A stretch of 64,000 nucleotides of DNA from Bacillus sp. 1NLA3E (GCF_000242895.2 NC_021171.1:248001-312000), one strand, 5' to 3'; shown: positions 1 through 7,557, counted from the first letter of the stretch. A program made the numbers and translations. Notes: generated by a model not told the origin, from the sequence alone.

Positions 1-1
1 T

Positions 2-889
2 GCCGCAGAAGCAGGAAGCCCAGTAGCCTTTTCAGATTATGAAAAGGCGCTGGCACAACATTTGTTTTTGAAATTAGATTCTGTCCTTCAAGACTTTGAG
101 GCAAAAAGGATTAACAGTGGAAAGACCCAACAAGCTCCTTACAATTGGCACAACATCAATATGAGAAAACTATCACTTGATGCCGTTCACACGGTACAGC
201 TTGGATTAGATGCACTGATCGCTAATCATATTCACCCAGTACCTTATTTCAATGGTAAGGAGAAAAAATACGATTTAGATTTAAGGGTTGGCTATATCGG
301 GAAAGCGTACTACCGAATGGAGGCAGCTGTAGAAAAGCCAAAAGATGTGGTGATTGAACTGGTTTATAGCACCGATCATTTTAAACCGATGAAAAAATCT
401 TTTAGCAACAGCATTGAATCATATGAGTTTGAAATTCAAAAACCTTTCGATAGAGGAGAAATTGTTGGTGGATTTGGCTATCTAGTATATGACGATCCAG
501 CGAAAAACAAATTAATTCTTGTTTCTGAAGCCGATTTTGATAAGTCTCGTAAGGCAGCCAAAGGAGATACATTTTGGTCAAAACATCCTGCTGAAATGAG
601 ATTTAAAACACTCGTTCATAGAGTTACAGAAAAGCTTCAAATTGACCCGAAAAAAGTAAATGCCTCTTATCTCTATGTGGAAAATAAAGAGTCAGAAGAC
701 GAAGTAAGAAAAGAAATTAGCGAAAATGCTAATAAAGATGTGATTGATGTTGAATTTTCGGAAACACCTGATGAACCGGTTAATAAAGAACCTAAAGTTG
801 AAAATCATTCAGAGCATTTTGAAGAAGCACCACCACAGCAAGAGCAAATGGAATTTGCACCAACTGGCACCGGCGGCCCTGGTTTCTAA
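2..889 (+). CDS. recT: RecT-family single-strand annealing protein (5' partial)
   Basis: Phage recombinase that anneals complementary single strands, normally working with an exonuclease. The reading frame is open to the left edge, so the true start lies outside the window and the TTG at 62 is only an internal codon. Family-typical segments include KLSLDAVHTVQLGLDALI and the EMRFKTLVHRV stretch, followed by an acidic, proline-rich tail ending in GGPGF, as in B. subtilis YqaK. Its stop overlaps the next start by one base (TAATG), so it heads the replication/recombination operon. The 5' neighbour (a YqaJ-type exonuclease would be expected) is not visible. Confidence 0.9.
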   Translation, partial: AAEAGSPVAFSDYEKALAQHLFLKLDSVLQDFEAKRINSGKTQQAPYNWHNINMRKLSLDAVHTVQLGLDALIANHIHPVPYFNGKEKKYDLDLRVGYIGKAYYRMEAAVEKPKDVVIELVYSTDHFKPMKKSFSNSIESYEFEIQKPFDRGEIVGGFGYLVYDDPAKNKLILVSEADFDKSRKAAKGDTFWSKHPAEMRFKTLVHRVTEKLQIDPKKVNASYLYVENKESEDEVRKEISENANKDVIDVEFSETPDEPVNKEPKVENHSEHFEEAPPQQEQMEFAPTGTGGPGF

Positions 890-1590
890 TGATTGAAATT
901 ACCGCACTTGCATCTAGTTCGAAGGGGAACTGTTACCGCGTTACAGATGGTCATACTCCCCTTCTCCTAGAATGCGGGATAAATTATCGAGAAGTTCAAA
1001 AGGGCTTTGATTTTCGGTTGTCAGAGGTGGCAGGATGCTTAGTAAGCCATGAGCATGGTGATCATTGCAAGGCGGTTAAGGATGTTTTAAAAGCCGGAAT
1101 TGACTGTTATATGTCCGCTGGTACAGCCCAGGGAATAGGAGTAAATCATCACCGGATAAAGAAGGTAGAGGCTAAGAAGCAATTCATGCTCGGTTCATGG
1201 ACCATATTACCTTTTGACGTCCAACATGACGTCTCAGAGCCACTAGGGTTCCTACTCGTGAATCAGAGCGGAGAGAAGCTTTTATTTGCCACAGATACAT
1301 ACTACATCAAATATCGGTTCCAAGGGCTTACACATGTTATGTGTGAGTGTAATTACTCTAGGGAGATCCTTATTCAAAACATTATTAATGGTTCTGTTCC
1401 TAAGGTTATGAAGAAACGACTGGAAAGATCTCATTTCAGCCTAGAAGACGTGAAGGATTTTCTTCTTTCTAATGATTTGAAAAAAGTACAGGAAATATGG
1501 TTGCTGCATCTAAGTGACAGTAACAGCAATGCTGATCAGTTTAAACGAGAGATTCAAGAGCTTACTGGGAAGATGGTATTGGTTCCTTAA
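889..1590 (+). CDS. Metallo-beta-lactamase-fold hydrolase, phage type
   Basis: A 233-residue MBL-fold protein related to the YycJ/WalJ group. The metal-binding signature SHEHGDH is at residues 53-59, with further ligands in FDVQHD and LLFATD and a C-terminal LLHLSDSN. Such genes often sit between recT and the replication initiator in Bacillus phages and probably act on nucleic acids. That role is inferred from family and position. It is translationally coupled to recT by a one-base overlap. Confidence 0.85.
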   Translation: MIEITALASSSKGNCYRVTDGHTPLLLECGINYREVQKGFDFRLSEVAGCLVSHEHGDHCKAVKDVLKAGIDCYMSAGTAQGIGVNHHRIKKVEAKKQFMLGSWTILPFDVQHDVSEPLGFLLVNQSGEKLLFATDTYYIKYRFQGLTHVMCECNYSREILIQNIINGSVPKVMKKRLERSHFSLEDVKDFLLSNDLKKVQEIWLLHLSDSNSNADQFKREIQELTGKMVLVP

Positions 1591-1613
1591 AGATATGGGA
1601 GGGATGATAATGG

Positions 1614-2567
1614 ATGGCTGATGTACAACTGGAGAATGGCTACATACGGATTGCAACTGAACTCATTGATGAAGTCATTAGGAGAGATTTTTCTAAGCGA
1701 CAATTAGCCATCTTGCACTTTATCATTCGTTTATCGTATGGATGCCATAAAAAAGATTGTGTCATTGAAAAATTTAATTCCTTTGAATTAGCTGGGTTAA
1801 ATAAATCAGATATTAAGAAAGAATTAAAGTTTTTAAGAGATTGTCGGGTTATTAATTGGGATGAGGAAACGATGATTTTTTCTATTAATAAGGATTATGA
1901 AAAATGGCAAATTAACCCTTCAAAAGGATTTGACAAAGAAAAACTCAGCCAATTAATACACATCAATATCAAAAGAAAAGTTGGTAAAACACCAACTGAT
2001 TTAGAAAATGTAGTTGGTAAAACACTAACTGATTTAGGGGAAGTTGTTGGTAAAACACTAACTTCTAAGTTGGTAAAATACCAACTTGAAATGAACGGGA
2101 ACGCTTGGGAGAGTATGGATGAGGATACCCTTAAAGATAGTATTATAGATATTTATTTAAAGATAAATAAAGAGGAGGAGGAAAAGGCTCTTATGAATCG
2201 CATTTTAGAATTACTCCAAAAAAGTAAAATCCTCGAAGAAAAAGACATCACAGAATTTCTTCGAGAGGACATCAATGATGTGATTAATAACTTTGATTTT
2301 GAACAGCCTGAGGAAATGATTATTGAAGCAATTAAAGATGCTGCTAGAGGAAATGGCCGAACTTGGAAATATGTATATAAAAAATTAGTTGATTGGAAAA
2401 AGAAAGGTATAAAGACTACTGCAGATATTGAAGAGAAGTCTGGAAAGGATGGAGAAAATGGAGCCAAGGTTTACCAGCATCGCCCAGGTTATGGCCGATC
2501 TTCAAGCAAAAGCGCAGAACAGGCAATCAGAGAAGCCGATGATGCCCGAAGAGCATGGGGAGGTTGA
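1614..2567 (+). CDS. Phage replication initiator (Rep_O/YqaL-like)
   Basis: 317 residues. The N-terminal ~100 residues resemble a winged-helix replication protein O domain (RRDFSKRQLAILHFIIRLSYG), expected to bind the phage origin. The C-terminal half is charged and probably contacts the helicase loader encoded next. The middle of the gene (residues 123-158) contains a repeated VGKTLTDL segment, which is the translation of four iterons and marks the likely origin. ATG 1614 is preceded by a GGGAGGG site. The 3' end overlaps the loader gene by 110 bases in another frame. Confidence 0.8.
   Translation: MADVQLENGYIRIATELIDEVIRRDFSKRQLAILHFIIRLSYGCHKKDCVIEKFNSFELAGLNKSDIKKELKFLRDCRVINWDEETMIFSINKDYEKWQINPSKGFDKEKLSQLIHINIKRKVGKTPTDLENVVGKTLTDLGEVVGKTLTSKLVKYQLEMNGNAWESMDEDTLKDSIIDIYLKINKEEEEKALMNRILELLQKSKILEEKDITEFLREDINDVINNFDFEQPEEMIIEAIKDAARGNGRTWKYVYKKLVDWKKKGIKTTADIEEKSGKDGENGAKVYQHRPGYGRSSSKSAEQAIREADDARRAWGG
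1980..2086 (+). repeat. Four iterons inside the initiator gene, probable phage replication origin
   Basis: Four near-identical 18-bp copies of GTTGGTAAAACACYAACT start at 1980, 2013, 2046 and 2069. Each is itself an imperfect inverted repeat (GTTGGT/ACCAAC), and the last has one A-to-T change. The first three are exactly 33 bp apart, about three helical turns, so proteins bound there would share one DNA face. Lambda has the same arrangement, with iterons inside gene O. That this is the functional origin is inferred. Confidence 0.75.
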
Positions 2568-3363
2568 TTACAATTGCCCTATTTGTAAAGATACAGAATT
2601 AGTTCTTTACCGCGAGAATGGTTATGAAATGGCGAAATATTGTGAATGCAGGGAAAGAAATGCCTGGAAAAGACGTTTTAATCAATCAATGATTCCAGAT
2701 GAGTTCACTAACGCAAATTTTGAAAACTTTCAACGTAAATCGAAAACGCTTGAATCTATGTATCAACTAACCTTTGATTATATTCGAAATTTCAAAGTTG
2801 AAAAGAAAGAGGACGGATCAACTAAGAAAGTAATCCCATCTAAGAATTTTGGTTTAATCGCAGTTTTTGGAGAACAGAGGCTTAAAGAACTTCCGCCAGC
2901 CGAACGGTCAACGGTGAAACAGGAACATAATAATTTTGGTATTGGTAAGACTCATTTACAAATTGCACTTGCAAAACGATTAATCAAAGACGGTTTTAAC
3001 GTTCTAATTGTATCAGATGTGATTTTTATTGAGGAACTAATGCAGGCCAAGATAATGAAAGATGAGGGAGAGACTTACAACCGGCTATTACATAATACTC
3101 TCACTGCAGATGTCCTAATTTGGGATGATATCGGAAAAGTTAGCTGGACTGAACCCCGGGAACGAATGTACTACACCATCATTAATGAACGATACCGCAA
3201 ACAAAAACCTATCGTGTTCAATTCGAATGAGGACCGTGGGACATTAGCAGAGAAGATCGGATATGCAGCTGCCAGTCGACTGATTGGACAAGCCGAAGAA
3301 TTTTTGATTGAAGCCGAAGGACAAGATTGGCGGCTGAAGAAAGGGGCTAATGTAAATGCCTGA
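2458..3363 (+). CDS. DnaC/YqaM-like helicase loader ATPase
   Basis: AAA+ ATPase expected to load the replicative helicase at the phage origin. The Walker A core reads FGIGKTHL, Walker B reads LIWDDIG, and a sensor-like FNSNED follows. The N-terminal region has a CPIC/CEC zinc-binding pattern (YNCPICKDTEL, KYCECRER). Between the expected first glycine of the P-loop and FGIGKT there is an insertion of about 21 polar residues. I chose ATG 2458, which has AAAGG nine bases upstream, over the upstream TTG 2428. It lies directly after the initiator gene, the usual YqaL-YqaM order. Confidence 0.85.
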   Translation: MEPRFTSIAQVMADLQAKAQNRQSEKPMMPEEHGEVDYNCPICKDTELVLYRENGYEMAKYCECRERNAWKRRFNQSMIPDEFTNANFENFQRKSKTLESMYQLTFDYIRNFKVEKKEDGSTKKVIPSKNFGLIAVFGEQRLKELPPAERSTVKQEHNNFGIGKTHLQIALAKRLIKDGFNVLIVSDVIFIEELMQAKIMKDEGETYNRLLHNTLTADVLIWDDIGKVSWTEPRERMYYTIINERYRKQKPIVFNSNEDRGTLAEKIGYAAASRLIGQAEEFLIEAEGQDWRLKKGANVNA

Positions 3364-3595
3364 AATTTGCTTAATAGGATTCAATGGACCTGATCCTTTC
3401 TCAATCATTGTTTGGCAACTTGATGGTGTTGATCGAACAAAAACGATTTGCTATACAACCAAAGAAGAACTTAATGCTCTCGAAAGGTTCCATACTGCAG
3501 GTGATTTTTATAATCGTTACGATAAGGCGGTTGTTGTATATCAAGATAAGCAATCTGTGGAATATGTCAAAATACCTGAGAAGAAAGGGGCATAA
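3356..3595 (+). CDS. Small phage early protein, 79 aa
   Basis: Not recognised. It overlaps the end of the helicase loader by eight bases, starting at ATG 3356, and is followed two bases later by the next gene, so it belongs to the early operon. The sequence is mixed and acidic with no membrane segment and no metal motif. A second open frame over the same bases (from 3384) looks like a shadow because it lacks a ribosome site. Confidence 0.7.
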   Translation: MPEICLIGFNGPDPFSIIVWQLDGVDRTKTICYTTKEELNALERFHTAGDFYNRYDKAVVVYQDKQSVEYVKIPEKKGA

Positions 3596-3597
3596 TC

Positions 3598-3825
3598 ATG
3601 GGAATCTTACTTGAATCTGTTAAAAGCCGAAAGAAAATCAAACGTGGTGCGCCTTTGGAAAAGAAAATGCAATATGTTTTAGACGAGTTAAAATCAATGA
3701 ATGTGAATATTTCTCGCACTGGGAAGCCTGTGGAGTCACTCGATTATGATGAGTTAAAAGAGGAGTGGGTATTCGCAACCATTCTTAGTTTCGATGTAGA
3801 AAGTCCGGAAAATAAGTTTTTTTAG
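3598..3825 (+). CDS. Small phage early protein, 75 aa
   Basis: Not recognised. The N-terminal half is basic (SRKKIKRGAPLEKKMQYVLDEL) and likely helical, and the C-terminal half is acidic. A GAAAGGGG ribosome site sits just before ATG 3598. It lies in the tightly packed early operon, where such proteins often modify replication or host functions. Confidence 0.7.
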   Translation: MGILLESVKSRKKIKRGAPLEKKMQYVLDELKSMNVNISRTGKPVESLDYDELKEEWVFATILSFDVESPENKFF

Positions 3826-3837
3826 GAGGGTACCAGG

Positions 3838-4185
3838 TTGAAATTAGGACAACAGGTACGGTTTAAAAAATTCCTTTCCAAAGCAAAAGATGGTGTTTCC
3901 TATGGATGGTTATCCGAAGAAATAGAAAAAGAGCTAGAAGATAACTGCCTTCTCAGAGTAAAAAAAATGGCCGAAAAAGAATGCAATGAATATAAAAATG
4001 GAATCGTTGTTGGTAAGAGAAAAATAGGGATTGAAACTATTTTGGAAGAAGCACTGGACATCGATGGAGATCCAGTAGATAGATTCTGTTGGAGAGAGAC
4101 AATCTACGACACCGTTTTTCTTGTAGCTTGCGATTTAAAAGGCTTATACCGTGTTAGAGAAATAGATTTGGAGGAAATAACATGA
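3838..4185 (+). CDS. Phage early protein, 115 aa
   Basis: Unrecognised function. It starts at TTG 3838, preceded by TTAGGAGGGTACCAG, a strong ribosome site at normal spacing. The protein is charged, with a repeated acidic/lysine pattern in the middle and an RxREIDLEEI end. The gene ends overlapping the next ATG by four bases (ATGA), typical of coupled phage early genes. Confidence 0.7.
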   Translation: MKLGQQVRFKKFLSKAKDGVSYGWLSEEIEKELEDNCLLRVKKMAEKECNEYKNGIVVGKRKIGIETILEEALDIDGDPVDRFCWRETIYDTVFLVACDLKGLYRVREIDLEEIT

Positions 4186-4325
4186 TCTGTCCAATCTGCA
4201 ATCGCCCATTAAAAAGCCTAAAAAGTATCGCCATAGGCATCGGTCCTGTATGTGTCCGCAAGTTGGAGAATCTAAATGATAACGCTGATGGAAATCAATT
4301 GGAAATGGAGTTGAAAGAGAAATGA
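4182..4325 (+). CDS. Short zinc-finger-like protein, DUF6011 type, 47 aa
   Basis: Starts at the ATG inside ATGA at 4182 and ends with TGA at 4325, overlapping both neighbours by four bases. The sequence carries CPICNRPLKSLKS followed by IGIGPVCVRKLE, which fits the DUF6011 pattern of a CxxC pair plus a GxGPxC motif. This family is common in phage early operons and probably binds one zinc ion. Its function is unknown. Confidence 0.65.
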   Translation: MICPICNRPLKSLKSIAIGIGPVCVRKLENLNDNADGNQLEMELKEK

Positions 4326-4537
4326 GCAATGTAAAAACTGTACCCAATTGTCCAAAGTGCAAGTCCAACGGGAATGTTATTAAACACAACAAAGGGATCG
4401 TTGCACTTGAATGTCCAAAATGTAAATTTCTTTGGAGCACTTTTTCAGAAACATGCCCAGATTGCAAGAAGCCAAATGGATATTTCGTCAAAGGGCCTTG
4501 TAGCACATGTTATTCGCAAAGGCACAAGATTTCATGA
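4322..4537 (+). CDS. Two-knuckle zinc-ribbon protein, 71 aa
   Basis: Three CxxC pairs (CPKC twice, CPDC) and a final CSTC make two probable zinc ribbons (residues 10-37 and 46-64). Coupled by ATGA overlaps to the genes on either side. A nucleic-acid-binding or anti-host role is plausible but is not shown by the sequence. Confidence 0.7.
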   Translation: MSNVKTVPNCPKCKSNGNVIKHNKGIVALECPKCKFLWSTFSETCPDCKKPNGYFVKGPCSTCYSQRHKIS

Positions 4538-5016
4538 GTTCTGCATCAAAGTACGGAAATAGGAAAGTAACAATCGATTCTCACAAGTTCGATTCAGTCG
4601 CAGAGAGCAAGTATTACATGCAGCTCAAATGGCTGGAAGCTAATAAACAGATTCTTTTCTTTAGATTGCAACCTAGATACTTGCTCCAGGAGGCCTTCGA
4701 TAAAGGCGGACAGCATTTCCGGAAAATCGAATATGTTTCCGATTTTGAAGTGCATCACCTGGACGGTTCGATTGAGGTAATTGATGTGAAAGGTGTGGAA
4801 ACTGAAGCTTTCAAGATTAAGAGAAAGCTATTTGAAAAGAAATATCCTCACAAACTATCACTTATTACATACAAAAAGGAATTCGGGGGATGGATTGAGC
4901 TAGAAAAATTGAAAAAACTCGAACGGAAGGTGGTTAAGCCCCATGGCAAAAAAAAGACAACCAAAGTGGGTGCTCCTGTTTCGGAAAGAAGAAGGGAATC
5001 GGGTTTACCTATTTGA
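4534..5016 (+). CDS. DUF1064 nuclease-fold phage protein
   Basis: About 160 residues matching the DUF1064 pattern: KYGNRKVTIDSHKFDSVAES, LQPRYLLQEAF, then DFEVHHLDGSIEVIDVKG and FKIKRKLFEKKY. The DVKG/KxK core is typical of a restriction-endonuclease-like fold proposed to act on DNA junctions or ends during phage recombination. I chose ATG 4534, which overlaps the previous stop (ATGA), over ATG 4507. The nuclease activity is a family-level inference. Confidence 0.75.
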   Translation: MSSASKYGNRKVTIDSHKFDSVAESKYYMQLKWLEANKQILFFRLQPRYLLQEAFDKGGQHFRKIEYVSDFEVHHLDGSIEVIDVKGVETEAFKIKRKLFEKKYPHKLSLITYKKEFGGWIELEKLKKLERKVVKPHGKKKTTKVGAPVSERRRESGLPI

Positions 5017-5074
5017 ACCGTTGAAAAAATATGAGCTTCAGAGTCGGATCCGTAAGGGCTGGAAGGTTGTTTAA
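4943..5074 (+). CDS. Overlapping small phage protein, 43 aa
   Basis: ATG 4943 to TAA 5072-5074 encodes MAKKRQPKWVLLFRKEEG and a tail ending RIRKGWKVV. It overlaps the 3' end of the DUF1064 gene by 74 bases in another frame and extends 58 bases beyond it. GGAAGGTGG sits about nine bases upstream. The basic, aromatic-rich composition looks like a real phage peptide rather than a random frame, but no family is recognised. Confidence 0.5.
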   Translation: MAKKRQPKWVLLFRKEEGNRVYLFEPLKKYELQSRIRKGWKVV

Positions 5075-5102
5075 ACAAAAAATTTGTATTAAGTTTCACA
5101 GA

Positions 5103-5130
5103 AACTAAAAAAGGCATCAAACTAGATGCC
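5103..5130 (-). terminator. Intrinsic terminator of the 72-aa membrane protein gene
   Basis: GGCATC and GATGCC form a six-pair stem with a six-base loop. Read on the minus strand it is followed by TTTTTTAG. It lies just past the stop of the minus-strand membrane protein gene and also faces the end of the early operon. Confidence 0.7.
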
Positions 5131-5136
5131 AATTAC

Positions 5137-5355
5137 TTACTTGAATAATTCGTGAAAACCTAAATTCATAGGAATGAGCCATATGTAAAAACCAATGAGA
5201 GCTACCGGACCAATTAGAAAGTTATATAGTTTTTTAGGTAACCACTTAAAAAAAAAGCGATAAACAAAAGAGATACCAACCATAGTAACTATTAGAACAA
5301 TTAGGGGCCCTATAAATTGCATTGTATTAAACTCAACACCTTCAAATACATTCAA
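5137..5355 (-). CDS. Small two-helix membrane protein, 72 aa
   Basis: Hydrophobic segments at about residues 12-33 and 43-62 predict two membrane helices separated by a basic loop (FFKWLPKKL). It starts at TTG 5355 with GAGGTG eight bases upstream on the minus strand and ends in its own terminator. It is transcribed against the early operon, so it is probably an independently expressed accessory (moron) gene. No family is recognised. Confidence 0.6.
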   Translation of the reverse strand: MNVFEGVEFNTMQFIGPLIVLIVTMVGISFVYRFFFKWLPKKLYNFLIGPVALIGFYIWLIPMNLGFHELFK

Positions 5356-5725
5356 TCGTATACACCTCGTTGATTTAATTCATTTATGAATATATGGTAC
5401 TACGAACTGGGAAATTTTATAAGTAGAGATTGGTGATAAACATTAGAGTAATTGTGTAAAAAAAATTAAAAATCCCTTAAGCGTTATGTCCTGAATGGTA
5501 GACACGCTTAAGGGACGGTTAAAAGAAAAGGTAATTCAAGTATATCAAGCTAATGATTTTGTTGGAATAGATGTCACTGAAAATACAAAATTATTAGAAA
5601 TTAACACAATAAGAAACGCCTTCATTTGACTCCAAGTAGGCATTAAAGTTTTTTTATAAGGCTAGTAAGATTACCCACTTGCCTAAAGGTTGGTTATACT
5701 TAGTGATTATTTCAAAAAGGAAGGA
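5356..5725. other. Intergenic stretch with a perfect 11-bp inverted repeat
   Basis: No convincing gene. TCCCTTAAGCG (5473-5483) and its exact complement (5505-5515) bracket a 21-base loop. On the minus strand the second arm is followed by GGGATTTTTAATTTTTTT, so this could terminate minus-strand transcription. A 44-codon open frame (5495-5629, plus) runs through one arm but lacks a ribosome site. Confidence 0.5.
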
Positions 5726-5893
5726 TTAATTCCTCCATAATTTTGTGATATTAAGTGGAACTATCTCACTTCCGTTTATTTGTTTATGTATTAAAGGATT
5801 TTTGAAGGGTTCATAATTTCCACTATCTGTTTCAGAATAACGCGCACGTACATCAACACCTAGGATACTTCGTATTTTATTGTGGTACGTCAT
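5726..5893 (-). CDS. Small protein of unknown function, 55 aa
   Basis: ATG at 5893 (minus strand) preceded by AAGGAGATGAATAA, an excellent ribosome site, and ending with TAA at 5726. The product begins MTYHNKIRSILGVDVRARYS and is hydrophilic. The quality of the start signal argues for a real gene. Function and family are unknown. Confidence 0.55.
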   Translation of the reverse strand: MTYHNKIRSILGVDVRARYSETDSGNYEPFKNPLIHKQINGSEIVPLNITKLWRN

Positions 5894-6065
5894 TTATTCA
5901 TCTCCTTCATTAAATAATTTAATATCATTATTATCTTTCTTGTTTATAAAAAAATTCATATTAAATAGCAGAATAAACCTTTCCATTTAATTCCTCAAAG
6001 TAAAGAGGTTTCTTTTTACATAGTTCGAAGATTTTGCGTCACAAAGGAGGAAAAACGCATAGATC

Positions 6066-6242
6066 ATGAAATTACTAGTTAAGGACGAATATTGGGATAA
6101 CTGGGGAAGATTAGTGAAAGTTTTTTGTAAAGGAGACATCTGCAAAGGAACTCTTCGTCACAACGTTAAAGTTTTGGCAGAAAGCCCATATTATCCTGGA
6201 GTTTCTGATTATGTCGATTTAAATTGTATCGAAATTTTATAA
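6066..6242 (+). CDS. Small protein of unknown function, 58 aa
   Basis: ATG 6066 to TAA 6240-6242. The product starts MKLLVKDEYWDNWGRLVKVF and has two cysteines in KVFCKGDICKG. A full AAAGGAGG lies 15 bases upstream of the ATG, longer than usual, with an in-frame TAG between, so no nearer start exists. The sequence looks like a compact beta-rich phage early protein. Confidence 0.5.
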   Translation: MKLLVKDEYWDNWGRLVKVFCKGDICKGTLRHNVKVLAESPYYPGVSDYVDLNCIEIL

Positions 6243-6321
6243 CATTTCATTTCAAAGATTTTATAAAACAAAATAAGCAATGTGTTTACCACTAGACTTT
6301 TATTGTGAAGGAGGAAGGAAA

Positions 6322-6495
6322 GTGAAAAGTGGTTGGATTATTAATTACAAAAACGGAAATAGTGAAATTTTGTCTAAGGAAAAGTATAAAATTTACAATG
6401 CAAACAAGTATAAAGGTGATGTGAAGTCGGAAGAACATTGGTTCAATATTGAGGATGCAAAAAGGAAAAATCCTAATTTACCTGTCCATGAATAA
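6322..6495 (+). CDS. Small protein of unknown function, 57 aa
   Basis: GTG 6322 is preceded by GAAGGAGGAAGGAAA and is preferred to the upstream ATG 6280, which has no ribosome site. The product (KSGWIINYKNGNSEILSKEK onward) is hydrophilic and lysine-rich. Nine consecutive G bases lie shortly downstream (6564-6572), unusual in this AT-rich DNA. Confidence 0.5.
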   Translation: MKSGWIINYKNGNSEILSKEKYKIYNANKYKGDVKSEEHWFNIEDAKRKNPNLPVHE

Positions 6496-6674
6496 TACAC
6501 AATACAAACATTAGGTGAAATAAATATTAACCCCTGATCATGAGAGTGCGAGTAGACACGTCCGGGGGGGGGATTTGTGGAATAGCTTGAGAAAATGGTT
6601 ATCGAGTATTCCAAACTAAAGTTTACCAAACCTTTAATGGTTTTCACTAAATATTCAAAACTAACATTATGTAC

Positions 6675-7061
6675 TTAACAGATTTTAATAGGTAAATTAA
6701 AAACTTTATTTAGAGCTGGAATTAATTCATTAAAATTTGGTTTTACAATAAAATCTTTAGCTCCTAATTCTAAAGCTTCAATAATCACAAATGATTGACC
6801 CATTGACGAGCACATGACAATTTTAGCTTCTGAATTTATCTTTATTAATTTCTTTAAAACATCAATTCCATTAATGTCAGGTAAAGTTATATCTAGCAAA
6901 ACAATATCTGGATTGAATTCTTGGTATAAAGAAATGGCATCATTACCATTTGATGCTTCGGAAATAACTAGGTAATTGCTTTCAGATAACACATTTTTTA
7001 GCATGTTTCTCATAAAAGTTGAATCGTCAATAATAAGTACAGTTTTATTCACTTTGATCAT
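6675..7061 (-). CDS. CheY-like single-domain response regulator
   Basis: A stand-alone receiver domain. The acidic pair is in LIIDDS, the phosphoacceptor aspartate in IVLLDITLPDINGIDVL, the conserved Ser in CSSMG and the Lys in VKP. No output domain follows, so it must act by protein contact, as CheY does in motility or signalling. ATG 7061 has GAAGGG too close upstream. GTG 7052 (VNKTVLIIDDS) fits that ribosome site better and may be the real start. A cyclic-di-GMP-I riboswitch lies directly upstream on the same strand, which is striking for a gene inside a prophage. Confidence 0.85.
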   Translation of the reverse strand: MIKVNKTVLIIDDSTFMRNMLKNVLSESNYLVISEASNGNDAISLYQEFNPDIVLLDITLPDINGIDVLKKLIKINSEAKIVMCSSMGQSFVIIEALELGAKDFIVKPNFNELIPALNKVFNLPIKIC

Positions 7062-7130
7062 TCCCTTCTAATGTTAAGGCAAATTAAGAAAGGGATAATT
7101 TGAAAAGTTGTTAAAATAATTTTTTGTAAA

Positions 7131-7215
7131 TTGCAACCCGGCTACCATGGCAAAAAAGTTTGCTTTAGGCCCGTGGCTTTGCGTCCTTTACTTTCGTAAA
7201 ATTTGCCTATGTAGG
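7131..7215 (-). ncRNA. Cyclic-di-GMP-I (GEMM) riboswitch
   Basis: Read on the minus strand, the sequence contains the GEMM-I hallmarks in order: AGGCAAAT, the GNRA-capped hairpin TACGAAAGTA, GGACGCAAAGCC, GGCCTAAAG (tetraloop receptor side), and ATGGTAGCCGGGTTGC. These match the known aptamer core closely. It lies about 70 bases upstream of the CheY-like receiver gene and is oriented to control it. No obvious U-tract terminator follows, so control may act on translation. Confidence 0.9.
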
Positions 7216-7262
7216 TATATTAGCATAATTTGTCGAAAATTATGGTGTTTTGTCATATTAAG

Positions 7263-7382
7263 ATGTATCCAATTAAGAAAACCTCTAAACCAATTGGTAG
7301 CAGTTATGCAAATATCTTTACCGATTATAAATGGCGTGGTCCTAAAGGTGCAAAATCAAGGTGGGGTAGCAAAGGTGAATGA
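7263..7382 (+). CDS. Possible 39-aa basic peptide
   Basis: ATG 7263 to TGA 7380-7382 encodes a lysine/glycine-rich peptide (YKWRGPKGAKSRWGSKGE at the end). There is no clear ribosome site, but it overlaps the next gene's GTG by eight bases as coupled phage genes do. A weak call. Confidence 0.3.
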   Translation: MYPIKKTSKPIGSSYANIFTDYKWRGPKGAKSRWGSKGE

Positions 7383-7557
7383 AACAATGGAATACAGTAT
7401 TAAGAAACTAAATGAAGCAGGCCTGTTCCTTCTTTATCGGGATGTTGTTAATAGGATTGGTTCTCATGTAATCGGTGGCTCTCCAGATGTAAATTACATT
7501 CAAAATCAGGAAGCCATCCTCAATGTTGTACAAGATGAGCTTCAAAAAAGAAAATAA
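7375..7557 (+). CDS. Small phage early protein, about 60 aa
   Basis: The frame is open from 7147, but its first ~75 codons read across the opposite-strand riboswitch and look non-coding. GTG 7375, with GGTGGGG upstream, or ATG 7387 begins a more natural sequence (ETMEYSIKKLNEAGLFLLYR) of a helical, hydrophilic protein ending in ELQKRK. Function unknown. Confidence 0.5.
   Translation: MNETMEYSIKKLNEAGLFLLYRDVVNRIGSHVIGGSPDVNYIQNQEAILNVVQDELQKRK

Noticed and set aside
1980-2086. CRISPR-like array
   Set aside because: Only four short units with 5-15-bp spacers inside a coding region and no cas genes; the iteron explanation is stronger.
4144-4506. Minus-strand frame of 120 codons
   Set aside because: Antisense to three tightly coupled plus-strand genes with clear zinc motifs; no start signal.
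5495-5629. Possible 44-codon gene
   Set aside because: No ribosome site, and it runs through one arm of a perfect inverted repeat that better fits a terminator or regulatory hairpin.
7147-7374. Upstream half of a 136-codon plus-strand frame
   Set aside because: It reads antisense through the cyclic-di-GMP riboswitch, lacks a ribosome site, and its composition (many C, R and W) is unlike a real protein.
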